DNA of 64,000 nt from Brachyhypopomus gauderio (GCF_052324685.1 NW_027506980.1:300397-364396), one strand, 5' to 3'. Counted from the first letter of the stretch, positions 45,778 through 58,447 are shown. Numbers and translations: made by a program. Notes: generated by a model not told the origin, from the letters alone.

Positions 45778-46931
45778 CAGATGCTGCTGTGCTTACATAG
45801 TTCTTCCTCAAAAGAAAAACCCAACAAGCACATTCCTCCTGTTTGCTGGCTTTTGATGAAATGAGCCAATGCATAAAGGATGCAACATCAATGTCACTCA
45901 CACTTTTCTGCTAGCTTGTCTAAAATTCGCCCTTCCTTCAATTTCTCACTTGTCAAGACCTGCAGGTCTTCAAACAAAAGGTCAGTTTGTAGACCCTTTT
46001 CCTGTCAAAGTTTTGATCCTTTTGTCCACCAGTCATCGGAATGTGTATGATTTTCACCAGTTTACACAGTGTAGCTCCCTTGCCTTCAGTTGCAGGGTTA
46101 TGTCCTCTTAGATAAGACGCTTTTGAAATTATTTGTGAAAATGCACCCAAAACCTATTCAAAACAGATTTGATGGAAGCACTGCAGGAGCTGCTCCAAGA
46201 CGCATTTTGTCCAGAAAATGTGCTATCATGAATGCATCCATATCACCAACACACATTTACAAACCAAACCATAGGCAATAAAATACATGAGTAAACTGAT
46301 TTGTGGACCTTTGTGGCACTTGGTACTGCTGAGATCAGGATCATTACAGAGTTCAGCAATTATTTTCCCAACTAGGTCATTGATACATTGGAATCCCCAA
46401 TGTTTTCTGGAACAGAATAGGCTATGCCTTTCGGATGAGAATAAAAAAAGACTTCAAGAACCAAAAAAGAAGTTAAGCTGCCTTCAGCTGATGTACTCAG
46501 ACTAAAGGGAAACACTTTAAATCCCAAGGTGAAATGCACATGCTCAAAATTTTATCAGGACAGAGTACATGTTTTACTTTGATATTAAGAGCGATCACTA
46601 GATTGTCTTCCAGTAAATTAATGTTTTCTTCCGCTACAAAACGTTTTTTCAACAACTATAAAGAGGCTATGCAACGAAACTGAGCTGAGATGTCAAGTGC
46701 CTTTAATGGTACATTTTTGACCCCACTTCAAATGCTGCTGTTACCTGACCAGTTCGATTGTTAGTTTGCCAGATTCTCAATCTCTGGGATGTGAGATCAT
46801 GCACCAGGTTTAGTGAATGTTTAAGGGTGAAGGTCTTTAGTTTCTGCACAAATTCCACAAACATAGCTCAGGTCCTGCTCAACATGTCAACATGTGGCGA
46901 CAGCAAGTGCCTTTGGGGTCCTACAAAAATC

Positions 46932-47004
46932 GCCCGGCTAGCTCAGTCGGTAGAGCATGAGACTCTTAATCTCAGGGTCGTGGGTTCGAGCCCCACGTTG
47001 GGCG
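46932..47004 (+). tRNA. tRNA-Lys-CTT: tRNA-Lys(CTT), unit 33
   Basis: Consensus sequence. Confidence 0.97.
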
Positions 47005-47093
47005 AGAGGCTGATTTGTTTGAGTGAAATGTTGAAATTTAGTTAATCTGTTTGCACAAAATACGTCTAAAAAAGAAGAGAAAGGAACATACAT

Positions 47094-47120
47094 CGTCCCT
47101 GAGTGGGCTCGAACCACCAT

Positions 47121-47161
<41 letters not shown>

Positions 47162-47167
47162 AGAGAC
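47094..47167 (-). tRNA. tRNA-Asn-GTT: tRNA-Asn(GTT), unit 33, T65 variant
   Basis: C65 to T (A at 47102 on +) without agag/ataac, matching unit 30. Confidence 0.95.
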
Positions 47168-48321
47168 CAGATGCTGCTGTGCTTACATAGTTCTTCCTCA
47201 AAAGAAAAACCCAACAAGCACATTCCTCCTGTTTGCTGGCTTTTGATGAAATGAGCCAATGCATAAAGGATGCAACATCAATGTCACTCACACTTTTCTG
47301 CTAGCTTGTCTAAAATTCGCCCTTCCTTCAATTTCTCACTTGTCAAGACCTGCAGGTCTTCAAACAAAAGGTCAGTTTGTAGACCCTTTTCCTGTCAAAG
47401 TTTTGATCCTTTTGTCCACCAGTCATCGGAATGTGTATGATTTTCACCAGTTTACACAGTGTAGCTCCCTTGCCTTCAGTTGCAGGGTTATGTCCTCTTA
47501 GATAAGACGCTTTTGAAATTATTTGTGAAAATGCACCCAAAACCTATTCAAAACAGATTTGATGGAAGCACTGCAGGAGCTGCTCCAAGACGCATTTTGT
47601 CCAGAAAATGTGCTATCATGAATGCATCCATATCACCAACACACATTTACAAACCAAACCATAGGCAATAAAATACATGAGTAAACTGATTTGTGGACCT
47701 TTGTGGCACTTGGTACTGCTGAGATCAGGATCATTACAGAGTTCAGCAATTATTTTCCCAACTAGGTCATTGATACATTGGAATCCCCAATGTTTTCTGG
47801 AACAGAATAGGCTATGCCTTTCGGATGAGAATAAAAAAAGACTTCAAGAACCAAAAAAGAAGTTAAGCTGCCTTCAGCTGATGTACTCAGACTAAAGGGA
47901 AACACTTTAAATCCCAAGGTGAAATGCACATGCTCAAAATTTTATCAGGACAGAGTACATGTTTTACTTTGATATTAAGAGCGATCACTAGATTGTCTTC
48001 CAGTAAATTAATGTTTTCTTCCGCTACAAAACGTTTTTTCAACAACTATAAAGAGGCTATGCAACGAAACTGAGCTGAGATGTCAAGTGCCTTTAATGGT
48101 ACATTTTTGACCCCACTTCAAATGCTGCTGTTACCTGACCAGTTCGATTGTTAGTTTGCCAGATTCTCAATCTCTGGGATGTGAGATCATGCACCAGGTT
48201 TAGTGAATGTTTAAGGGTGAAGGTCTTTAGTTTCTGCACAAATTCCACAAACATAGCTCAGGTCCTGCTCAACATGTCAACATGTGGCGACAGCAAGTGC
48301 CTTTGGGGTCCTACAAAAATC

Positions 48322-48394
48322 GCCCGGCTAGCTCAGTCGGTAGAGCATGAGACTCTTAATCTCAGGGTCGTGGGTTCGAGCCCCACGTTGGGCG
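48322..48394 (+). tRNA. tRNA-Lys-CTT: tRNA-Lys(CTT), unit 34
   Basis: Consensus sequence. Confidence 0.97.
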
Positions 48395-48483
48395 AGAGGC
48401 TGATTTGTTTGAGTGAAATGTTGAAATTTAGTTAATCTGTTTGCACAAAATACGTCTAAAAAAGAAGAGAAAGGAACATACAT

Positions 48484-48510
48484 CTTCCCTGAGTGGGCTC
48501 GAACCACCAT

Positions 48511-48551
<41 letters not shown>

Positions 48552-48557
48552 AGAGAC
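48484..48557 (-). tRNA. tRNA-Asn-GTT: tRNA-Asn(GTT), unit 34, A72/T65 variant
   Basis: A72 (48485) and T65 (48492); agag/ataac to the right, matching unit 31. Confidence 0.92.
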
Positions 48558-49711
48558 CAGATGCTGCTGTGCTTACATAGTTCTTCCTCAAAAGAAAAAC
48601 CCAACAAGCACATTCCTCCTGTTTGCTGGCTTTTGATGAAATGAGCCAATGCATAAAGGATGCAACATCAATGTCACTCACACTTTTCTGCTAGCTTGTC
48701 TAAAATTCGCCCTTCCTTCAATTTCTCACTTGTCAAGACCTGCAGGTCTTCAAACAAAAGGTCAGTTTGTAGACCCTTTTCCTGTCAAAGTTTTGATCCT
48801 TTTGTCCACCAGTCATCGGAATGTGTATGATTTTCACCAGTTTACACAGAGTAGCTCCCTTGCTTTCAGTTGCAGGGTTATGTCCTCTTAGATAAGACGC
48901 TTTTGAAATTATTTGTGAAAATGCACCCAAAACCTATTCAAAACAGATTTGATGGAAGCACTGCAGGAGCTGCTCCAAGACGCATTTTGTCCAGAAAATG
49001 TGCTATCATGAATGCATCCATATCACCAACACACATTTACAAACCAAACCATAGGCAATAAAATACATGAGTAAACTGATTTGTGGACCTTTGTGGCACT
49101 TGGTACTGCTGAGATCAGGATCATAACAGAGTTCAGCAATTATTTTCCCAACTAGGTCATTGATACATTGGAATCCCCAATGTTTTCTGGAACAGAATAG
49201 GCTATGCCTTTCGGATGAGAATAAAAAAAGACTTCAAGAACCAAAAAAGAAGTTAAGCTGCCTTCAGCTGATGTACTCAGACTAAAGGGAAACACTTTAA
49301 ATCCCAAGGTGAAATGCACATGCTCAAAATTTTATCAGGACAGAGTACATGTTTTACTTTGATATTAAGAGCGATCACTAGATTGTCTTCCAGTAAATGA
49401 ATGTTTTCTTCCGCTACAAAACGTTTTTTCAACAACTATAAAGAGGCTATGCAACGAAACTGAGCTGAGATGTCAAGTGCCTTTAATGGTACATTTTTGA
49501 CCCCACTTCAAATGCTGCTGTTACCTGACCAGTTCGATTGTTAGTTTGCCAGATTCTCAATCTCTGGGATGTGAGATCATGCACCAGGTTTAGTGAATGT
49601 TTAAGGGTGAAGGTCTTTAGTTTCTGCACAAATTCCACAAACATAGCTCAGGTCCTGCTCAACATGTCAACATGTGGCGACAGCAAGTGCCTTTGGGGTC
49701 CTACAAAAATC

Positions 49712-49784
49712 GCCCGGCTAGCTCAGTCGGTAGAGCATGAGACTCTTAATCTCAGGGTCGTGGGTTCGAGCCCCACGTTGGGCG
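49712..49784 (+). tRNA. tRNA-Lys-CTT: tRNA-Lys(CTT), unit 35
   Basis: Consensus gene; atga upstream, matching unit 32. Confidence 0.97.
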
Positions 49785-49873
49785 AGAGGCTGATTTGTTT
49801 GAGTGAAATGTTGAAATTTAGTTAATCTGTTTGCACAAAATACGTCTAAAAAAGAAGAGAAAGGAACATACAT

Positions 49874-49900
49874 CGTCCCTGGGTGGGCTCGAACCACCAT

Positions 49901-49941
<41 letters not shown>

Positions 49942-49947
49942 AGAGAC
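49874..49947 (-). tRNA. tRNA-Asn-GTT: tRNA-Asn(GTT), unit 35
   Basis: Consensus sequence. Confidence 0.97.
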
Positions 49948-51101
49948 CAGATGCTGCTGTGCTTACATAGTTCTTCCTCAAAAGAAAAACCCAACAAGCA
50001 CATTCCTCCTGTTTGCTGGCTTTTGATGAAATGAGCCAATGCATAAAGGATGCAACATCAATGTCACTCACACTTTTCTGCTAGCTTGTCTAAAATTCGC
50101 CCTTCCTTCAATTTCTCACTTGTCAAGACCTGCAGGTCTTCAAACAAAAGGTCAGTTTGTAGACCCTTTTCCTGTCAAAGTTTTGATCCTTTTGTCCACC
50201 AGTCATCGGAATGTGTATGATTTTCACCAGTTTACACAGTGTAGCTCCCTTGCCTTCAGTTGCAGGGTTATGTCCTCTTAGATAAGACGCTTTTGAAATT
50301 ATTTGTGAAAATGCACCCAAAACCTATTCAAAACAGATTTGATGGAAGCACTGCAGGAGCTGCTCCAAGACGCATTTTGTCCAGAAAATGTGCTATCATG
50401 AATGCATCCATATCACCAACACACATTTACAAACCAAACCATAGGCAATAAAATACATGAGTAAACTGATTTGTGGACCTTTGTGGCACTTGGTACTGCT
50501 GAGATCAGGATCATTACAGAGTTCAGCAATTATTTTCCCAACTAGGTCATTGATACATTGGAATCCCCAATGTTTTCTGGAACAGAATAGGCTATGCCTT
50601 TCGGATGAGAATAAAAAAAGACTTCAAGAACCAAAAAAGAAGTTAAGCTGCCTTCAGCTGATGTACTCAGACTAAAGGGAAACACTTTAAATCCCAAGGT
50701 GAAATGCACATGCTCAAAATTTTATCAGGACAGAGTACATGTTTTACTTTGATATTAAGAGTGATCAATGGATTGTCTTCCAGTAAATTAATGTTTTCTT
50801 CCGCTACAAAACGTTTTTTCAACAACTATAAAGAGGCTATGCAACGAAACTGAGCTGGGATGTCAAGTGCCTTTAATGGTACCTTTTTGACCCCACTTCA
50901 AATGCTGCTGTTACCTGACCAGTTCGATTGTTAGTTTGCCAGATTCTCAATCTCTGGGATGTGAGATCATGCACCAGGTTTAGTGAATGTTTAAGGGTGA
51001 AGGTCTTTAATTTCTGCACAAATTCCACAAACATAGCTCAGGTCCTGCTCAACATGTCAACATGTGGCGACAGCAAGTGCCTTTGGGGTCTTACTAAAAT
51101 C

Positions 51102-51174
51102 GCCCGGCTAGCTCAGTCGGTAGAGCATGAGACTCTTAATCTCAGGGTCGTGGGTTGGAGCCCCACGTTGGGCG
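51102..51174 (+). tRNA. tRNA-Lys-CTT: tRNA-Lys(CTT), unit 36, G56 variant on a different background
   Basis: G56 at 51157, the same change as units 20-25. The upstream spacer (gatcaatg, ttaat, GGTCTTACTAAAATC) is that of unit 5, which has C56. This suggests the mutation was moved by gene conversion or a crossover close to the gene. Confidence 0.9.
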
Positions 51175-51263
51175 AGAGGCTGATTTGTTTGAGTGAAATG
51201 TTGAAATTTAGTTAATCTGTTTGCACAAAATACGTCTAAAAAAGAAGAGAAAGGAACATACAT

Positions 51264-51290
51264 CGTCCCTGGGTGGGCTCGAACCACCAT

Positions 51291-51331
<41 letters not shown>

Positions 51332-51337
51332 AGAGAC
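51264..51337 (-). tRNA. tRNA-Asn-GTT: tRNA-Asn(GTT), unit 36
   Basis: Consensus sequence. Confidence 0.97.
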
Positions 51338-52491
51338 CAGATGCTGCTGTGCTTACATAGTTCTTCCTCAAAAGAAAAACCCAACAAGCACATTCCTCCT
51401 GTTTGCTGGCTTTTGATGAAATGAGCCAATGCATAAAGGATGCAACATCAATGTCACTCACACTTTTCTGCTAGCTTGTCTAAAATTCGCCCTTCCTTCA
51501 ATTTCTCACTTGTCAAGACCTGCAGGTCTTCAAACAAAAGGTCAGTTTGTAGACCCTTTTCCTGTCAAAGTTTTGATCCTTTTGTCCACCAGTCATCGGA
51601 ATGTGTATGATTTTCACCAGTTTACACAGTGTAGCTCCCTTGCCTTCAGTTGCAGGGTTATGTCCTCTTAGATAAGACGCTTTTGAAATTATTTGTGAAA
51701 ATGCACCCAAAACCTATTCAAAACAGATTTGATGGAAGCACTGCAGGAGCTGCTCCAAGACGCATTTTGTCCAGAAAATGTGCTATCATGAATGCATCCA
51801 TATCACCAACACACATTTACAAACCAAACCATAGGCAATAAAATACATGAGTAAACTGATTTGTGGACCTTTGTGGCACTTGGTACTGCTGAGATCAGGA
51901 TCATTACAGAGTTCAGCAATTATTTTCCCAACTAGGTCATTGATACATTGGAATCCCCAATGTTTTCTGGAACAGAATAGGCTATGCCTTTCGGATGAGA
52001 ATAAAAAAAGACTTCAAGAACCAAAAAAGAAGTTAAGCTGCCTTCAGCTGATGTACTCAGACTAAAGGGAAACACTTTAAATCCCAAGGTGAAATGCACA
52101 TGCTCAAAATTTTATCAGGACAGAGTACATGTTTTACTTTGATATTAAGAGCGATCACTAGATTGTCTTCCAGTAAATTAATGTTTTCTTCCGCTACAAA
52201 ACGTTTTTTCAACAACTATAAAGAGGCTATGCAACGAAACTGAGCTGAGATGTCAAGTGCCTTTAATGGTACATTTTTGACCCCACTTCAAATGCTGCTG
52301 TTACCTGACCAGTTCGATTGTTAGTTTGCCAGATTCTCAATCTCTGGGATGTGAGATCATGCACCAGGTTTAGTGAATGTTTAAGGGTGAAGGTCTTTAG
52401 TTTCTGCACAAATTCCACAAACATAGCTCAGGTCCTGCTCAACATGTCAACATGTGGCGACAGCAAGTGCCTTTGGGGTCCTACAAAAATC

Positions 52492-52564
52492 GCCCGGCTA
52501 GCTCAGTCGGTAGAGCATGAGACTCTTAATCTCAGGGTCGTGGGTTCGAGCCCCACGTTGGGCG
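52492..52564 (+). tRNA. tRNA-Lys-CTT: tRNA-Lys(CTT), unit 37
   Basis: Consensus sequence. Confidence 0.97.
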
Positions 52565-52653
52565 AGAGGCTGATTTGTTTGAGTGAAATGTTGAAATTTA
52601 GTTAATCTGTTTGCACAAAATACGTCTAAAAAAGAAGAGAAAGGAACATACAT

Positions 52654-52680
52654 CGTCCCTGAGTGGGCTCGAACCACCAT

Positions 52681-52721
<41 letters not shown>

Positions 52722-52727
52722 AGAGAC
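52654..52727 (-). tRNA. tRNA-Asn-GTT: tRNA-Asn(GTT), unit 37, T65 variant
   Basis: C65 to T (A at 52662 on +). To the right a private TTTCTGACTTG, then tcgtc without tccagg, so the unit is mosaic. Confidence 0.95.
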
Positions 52728-53881
52728 CAGATGCTGCTGTGCTTACATAGTTCTTCCTCAAAAGAAAAACCCAACAAGCACATTCCTCCTGTTTGCTGGC
52801 TTTTGATGAAATGAGCCAATGCATAAAGGATGCAACATCAATGTCACTCACACTTTTCTGCTAGCTTGTCTAAAATTCGCCCTTCCTTCAATTTCTGACT
52901 TGTCAAGACCTGCAGGTCTTCAAACAAAAGGTCAGTTTGTAGACCCTTTTCCTGTCAAAGTTTTGATCCTTTTGTCCACCAGTCATCGGAATGTGTATGA
53001 TTTTCACCAGTTTACACAGTGTAGCTCCCTTGCCTTCAGTTGCAGGGTTATGTCGTCTTAGATAAGACGCTTTTGAAATTATTTGTGAAAATGCACCCAA
53101 AACCTATTCAAAACAGATTTGATGGAAGCACTGCAGGAGCTGCTCCAAGACGCATTTTGTCCAGAAAATGTGCTATCATGAATGCATCCATATCACCAAC
53201 ACACATTTACAAACCAAACCATAGGCAATAAAATACATGAGTAAACTGATTTGTGGACCTTTGTGGCACTTGGTACTGCTGAGATCAGGATCATTACAGA
53301 GTTCAGCAATTATTTTCCCAACTAGGTCATTGATACATTGGAATCCCCAATGTTTTCTGGAACAGAATAGGCTATGCCTTTCGGATGAGAATAAAAAAAG
53401 ACTTCAAGAACCAAAAAAGAAGTTAAGCTGCCTTCAGCTGATGTACTCAGACTAAAGGGAAACACTTTAAATCCCAAGGTGAAATGCACATGCTCAAAAT
53501 TTTATCAGGACAGAGTACATGTTTTACTTTGATATTAAGAGCGATCACTGGATTGTCTTCCAGTAAATTAATGTTTTCTTCCGCTACAAAACGTTTTTTC
53601 AACAACTATAAAGAGGCTATGCAACGAAACTGAGCTGAGATGTCAAGTGCCTTTAATGGTACCTTTTTGACCCCACTTCAAATGCTGCTGTTACCTGACC
53701 AGTTCGATTGTTGATTTGCCAGATTCTCAATCTCTGGGATGTGAGATCATGCACCAGGTTTAGTGAATGTTTAAGGGTGAAGGTCTTTAATTTCTGCACA
53801 AATTCCACAAACATAGCTCAGGTCCTGCTCAACATGTCAACATGTGGCGACAGCAAGTGCCTTTGGGGTCCTACAAAAATC

Positions 53882-53954
53882 GCCCGGCTAGCTCAGTCGG
53901 TAGAGCATGAGACTCTTAATCTCAGGGTCGTGGGTTCGAGCCCCACGTTGGGCG
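53882..53954 (+). tRNA. tRNA-Lys-CTT: tRNA-Lys(CTT), unit 38
   Basis: Consensus gene although its upstream spacer (ttaat, TTGATTTGCC) is that of unit 8, whose Lys gene is mutated. Confidence 0.97.
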
Positions 53955-54043
53955 AGAGGCTGATTTGTTTGAGTGAAATGTTGAAATTTAGTTAATCTGT
54001 TTGCACAAAATACGTCTAAAAAAGAAGAGAATGGAACATACAT

Positions 54044-54070
54044 CGTCCCTGAGTGGGCTCGAACCACCAT

Positions 54071-54111
<41 letters not shown>

Positions 54112-54117
54112 AGAGAC
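54044..54117 (-). tRNA. tRNA-Asn-GTT: tRNA-Asn(GTT), unit 38, T65 variant
   Basis: C65 to T (A at 54052 on +). Its 5' flank is cut short by the junction at about 54172, leaving about 55 bp of normal upstream sequence. A private A-to-T change (GAATGGAAC) lies beyond its 3' end. Confidence 0.94.
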
Positions 54118-54159
54118 CAGATGCTGCTGTGCTTACATAGTTCTTCCTCAAAAGAAAAA

Positions 54160-54190
54160 CCCAACAAGCACACCAACAAGTGCCTTTGGG
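54160..54190. other. Rearrangement junction joining unit 38 to partial unit 39
   Basis: Unit 38 proceeds normally to AACCCAACAAGCACA (ending about 54172), then jumps back to the sequence just before a Lys gene, CAAGTGCCTTTGGGG. At the joint CCAACAAG appears twice (54161-54168 and 54173-54180). This could be short homology or filler copied from the neighbouring end, as seen in end-joining or template-switch repair. The result is Lys-Asn-Lys-Asn at 323-bp spacing. Confidence 0.85.
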
Positions 54191-54204
54191 GTCCTACAAA
54201 AATC

Positions 54205-54277
54205 GCCCGGCTAGCTCAGTCAGTACAGCATGAGACTCTTAATCTCAGGGTCGTGGGTTCGAGCCCCATGTTGGGCG
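54205..54277 (+). tRNA. tRNA-Lys-CTT: tRNA-Lys(CTT), partial unit 39, A18/C22/T65 variant, probably impaired
   Basis: Carries A18 (54222), C22 (54226) and T65 (54269), identical to unit 8. Only about 25-30 bp of native upstream spacer remains before the rearrangement junction. Confidence 0.88.
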
Positions 54278-54366
54278 AGAGGCTGATTTGTTTGAGTGAA
54301 ATGTTGAAATTTAGTTAATCTGTTTGCACAAAATACGTCTAAAAAAGAAGAGAAAGGAACATACAT

Positions 54367-54393
54367 CGTCCCTGGGTGGGCTCGAACCACCAT

Positions 54394-54434
<41 letters not shown>

Positions 54435-54440
54435 AGAGAC
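54367..54440 (-). tRNA. tRNA-Asn-GTT: tRNA-Asn(GTT), partial unit 39
   Basis: Consensus gene, 323 bp from the Asn gene of unit 38; normal spacer resumes to the right. Confidence 0.97.
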
Positions 54441-55594
54441 CAGATGCTGCTGTGCTTACATAGTTCTTCCTCAAAAGAAAAACCCAACAAGCACATTCCT
54501 CCTGTTTGCTGGCTTTTGATGAAATGAGCCAATGCATAAAGGATGCAACATCAATGTCACTCACACTTTTCTGCTAGCTTGTCTAAAATTCGCCCTTCCT
54601 TCAATTTCTCACTTGTCAAGACCTGCAGGTCTTCAAACAAAAGGTCAGTTTGTAGACCCTTTTCCTGTCAAAGTTTTGATCCTTTTGTCCACCAGTCATC
54701 GGAATGTGTATGATTTTCACCAGTTTACACAGTGTAGCTCCCTTGCCTTCAGTTGCAGGGTTATGTCCTCTTAGATAAGACGCTTTTGAAATTATTTGTG
54801 AAAATGCACCCAAAACCTATTCAAAACAGATTTGATGGAAGCACTGCAGGAGCTGCTCCAAGACGCATTTTGTCCAGAAAATGTGCTATCATGAATGCAT
54901 CCATATCACCAACACACATTTACAAACCAAACCATAGGCAATAAAATACATGAGTAAACTGATTTGTGGACCTTTGTGGCACTTGGTACTGCTGAGATCA
55001 GGATCATTACAGAGTTCAGCAATTATTTTCCCAACTAGGTCATTGATACATTGGAATCCCCAATGTTTTCTGGAACAGAATAGGCTATGCCTTTCGGATG
55101 AGAATAAAAAAAGACTTCAAGAACCAAAAAAGAAGTTAAGCTGCCTTCAGCTGATGTACTCAGACTAAAGGGAAACACTTTAAATCCCAAGGTGAAATGC
55201 ACATGCTCAAAATTTTATCAGGACAGAGTACATGTTTTACTTTGATATTAAGAGCGATCACTAGATTGTCTTCCAGTAAATTAATGTTTTCTTCCGCTAC
55301 AAAACGTTTTTTCAACAACTATAAAGAGGCTATGCAACGAAACTGAGCTGAGATGTCAAGTGCCTTTAATGGTACATTTTTGACCCCACTTCAAATGCTG
55401 CTGTTACCTGACCAGTTCGATTGTTAGTTTGCCAGATTCTCAATCTCTGGGATGTGAGATCATGCACCAGGTTTAGTGAATGTTTAAGGGTGAAGGTCTT
55501 TAGTTTCTGCACAAATTCCACAAACATAGCTCAGGTCCTGCTCAACATGTCAACATGTGGCGACAGCAAGTGCCTTTGGGGTCCTACAAAAATC

Positions 55595-55667
55595 GCCCGG
55601 CTAGCTCAGTCGGTAGAGCATGAGACTCTTAATCTCAGGGTCGTGGGTTCGAGCCCCACGTTGGGCG
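55595..55667 (+). tRNA. tRNA-Lys-CTT: tRNA-Lys(CTT), unit 40
   Basis: Consensus sequence. Confidence 0.97.
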
Positions 55668-55756
55668 AGAGGCTGATTTGTTTGAGTGAAATGTTGAAAT
55701 TTAGTTAATCTGTTTGCACAAAATACGTCTAAAAAAGAAGAGAAAGGAACATACAT

Positions 55757-55783
55757 CGTCCCTGGGTGGGCTCGAACCACCAT

Positions 55784-55824
<41 letters not shown>

Positions 55825-55830
55825 AGAGAC
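55757..55830 (-). tRNA. tRNA-Asn-GTT: tRNA-Asn(GTT), unit 40
   Basis: Consensus sequence. Confidence 0.97.
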
Positions 55831-56984
55831 CAGATGCTGCTGTGCTTACATAGTTCTTCCTCAAAAGAAAAACCCAACAAGCACATTCCTCCTGTTTGCT
55901 GGCTTTTGATGAAATGAGCCAATGCATAAAGGATGCAACATCAATGTCACTCACACTTTTCTGCTAGCTTGTCTAAAATTCGCCCTTCCTTCAATTTCTC
56001 ACTTGTCAAGACCTGCAGGTCTTCAAACAAAAGGTCAGTTTGTAGACCCTTTTCCTGTCAAAGTTTTGATCCTTTTGTCCACCAGTCATCGGAATGTGTA
56101 TGATTTTCACCAGTTTACACAGTGTAGCTCCCTTGCCTTCAGTTGCAGGGTTATGTCCTCTTAGATAAGACGCTTTTGAAATTATTTGTGAAAATGCACC
56201 CAAAACCTATTCAAAACAGATTTGATGGAAGCACTGCAGGAGCTGCTCCAAGACGCATTTTGTCCAGAAAATGTGCTATCATGAATGCATCCATATCACC
56301 AACACACATTTACAAACCAAACCATAGGCAATAAAATACATGAGTAAACTGATTTGTGGACCTTTGTGGCACTTGGTACTGCTGAGATCAGGATCATTAC
56401 AGAGTTCAGCAATTATTTTCCCAACTAGGTCATTGATACATTGGAATCCCCAATGTTTTCTGGAACAGAATAGGCTATGCCTTTCGGATGAGAATAAAAA
56501 AAGACTTCAAGAACCAAAAAAGAAGTTAAGCTGCCTTCAGCTGATGTACTCAGACTAAAGGGAAACACTTTAAATCCCAAGGTGAAATGCACATGCTCAA
56601 AATTTTATCAGGACAGAGTACATGTTTTACTTTGATATTAAGAGCGATCACTAGATTGTCTTCCAGTAAATTAATGTTTTCTTCCGCTACAAAACGTTTT
56701 TTCAACAACTATAAAGAGGCTATGCAACGAAACTGAGCTGAGATGTCAAGTGCCTTTAATGGTACATTTTTGACCCCACTTCAAATGCTGCTGTTACCTG
56801 ACCAGTTCGATTGTTAGTTTGCCAGATTCTCAATCTCTGGGATGTGAGATCATGCACCAGGTTTAGTGAATGTTTAAGGGTGAAGGTCTTTAGTTTCTGC
56901 ACAAATTCCACAAACATAGCTCAGGTCCTGCTCAACATGTCAACATGTGGCGACAGCAAGTGCCTTTGGGGTCCTACAAAAATC

Positions 56985-57057
56985 GCCCGGCTAGCTCAGT
57001 CGGTAGAGCATGAGACTCTTAATCTCAGGGTCGTGGGTTCGAGCCCCACGTTGGGCG
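56985..57057 (+). tRNA. tRNA-Lys-CTT: tRNA-Lys(CTT), unit 41
   Basis: Consensus sequence. Confidence 0.97.
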
Positions 57058-57146
57058 AGAGGCTGATTTGTTTGAGTGAAATGTTGAAATTTAGTTAATC
57101 TGTTTGCACAAAATACGTCTAAAAAAGAAGAGAAAGGAACATACAT

Positions 57147-57173
57147 CGTCCCTGGGTGGGCTCGAACCACCAT

Positions 57174-57214
<41 letters not shown>

Positions 57215-57220
57215 AGAGAC
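57147..57220 (-). tRNA. tRNA-Asn-GTT: tRNA-Asn(GTT), unit 41
   Basis: Consensus gene; tccagg and tcgtc to the right. Confidence 0.97.
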
Positions 57221-58374
57221 CAGATGCTGCTGTGCTTACATAGTTCTTCCTCAAAAGAAAAACCCAACAAGCACATTCCTCCTGTTTGCTGGCTTTTGAT
57301 GAAATGAGCCAATGCATAAAGGATGCAACATCAATGTCACTCACACTTTTCTGCTAGCTTGTCTAAAATTCGCCCTTCCTTCAATTTCTCACTTGTCAAG
57401 ACCTCCAGGTCTTCAAACAAAAGGTCAGTTTGTAGACCCTTTTCCTGTCAAAGTTTTGATCCTTTTGTCCACCAGTCATCGGAATGTGTATGATTTTCAC
57501 CAGTTTACACAGTGTAGCTCCCTTGCCTTCAGTTGCAGGGTTATGTCGTCTTAGATAAGACGCTTTTGAAATTATTTGTGAAAATGCACCCAAAACCTAT
57601 TCAAAACAGATTTGATGGAAGCACTGCAGGAGCTGCTCCAAGACGCATTTTGTCCAGAAAATGTGCTATCATGAATGCATCCATATCACCAACACACATT
57701 TACAAACCAAACCATAGGCAATAAAATACATGAGTAAACTGATTTGTGGACCTTTGTGGCACTTGGTACTGCTGAGATCAGGATCATTACAGAGTTCAGC
57801 AATTATTTTCCCAACTAGGTCATTGATACATTGGAATCCCCAATGTTTTCTGGAACAGAATAGGCTATGCCTTTCGGATGAGAATAAAAAAAGACTTCAA
57901 GAACCAAAAAAGAAGTTAAGCTGCCTTCAGCTGATGTACTCAGACTAAAGGGAAACACTTTAAATCCCAAGGTGAAATGCACATGCTCAAAATTTTATCA
58001 GGACAGAGTACATGTTTTACTTTGATATTAAGAGCGATCACTGGATTGTCTTCCAGTAAATTAATGTTTTCTTCCGCTACAAAACGTTTTTTCAACAACT
58101 ATAAAGAGGCTATGCAACGAAACTGAGCTGGGATGTCAAGTGCCTTTAATGGTACCTTTTTGACCCCACTTCAAATGCTGCTGTTACCTGACCAGTTCGA
58201 TTGTTAGTTTGCCAGATTCTCAATCTCTGGGATGTGAGATCATGCACCAGGTTTAGTGAATGTTTAAGGGTGAAGGTCTTTAATTTCTGCACAAATTCCA
58301 CAAACATAGCTCAGGTCCTGCTCAACATGTCAACATGTGGCGACAGCAAGTGCCTTTGGGGTCTTACAAAAATC

Positions 58375-58447
58375 GCCCGGCTAGCTCAGTCGGTAGAGCA
58401 TGAGACTCTTAATCTCAGGGTCGTGGGTTCGAGCCCCACGTTGGGCG
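58375..58447 (+). tRNA. tRNA-Lys-CTT: tRNA-Lys(CTT), unit 42
   Basis: Consensus gene; ttaat and GGTCTTAC upstream. Confidence 0.97.

Noticed and set aside
54001-54318. 105-codon + strand frame spanning the unit 38/39 junction
   Set aside because: Produced by the rearrangement joining two spacer/tRNA frames; no independent support.
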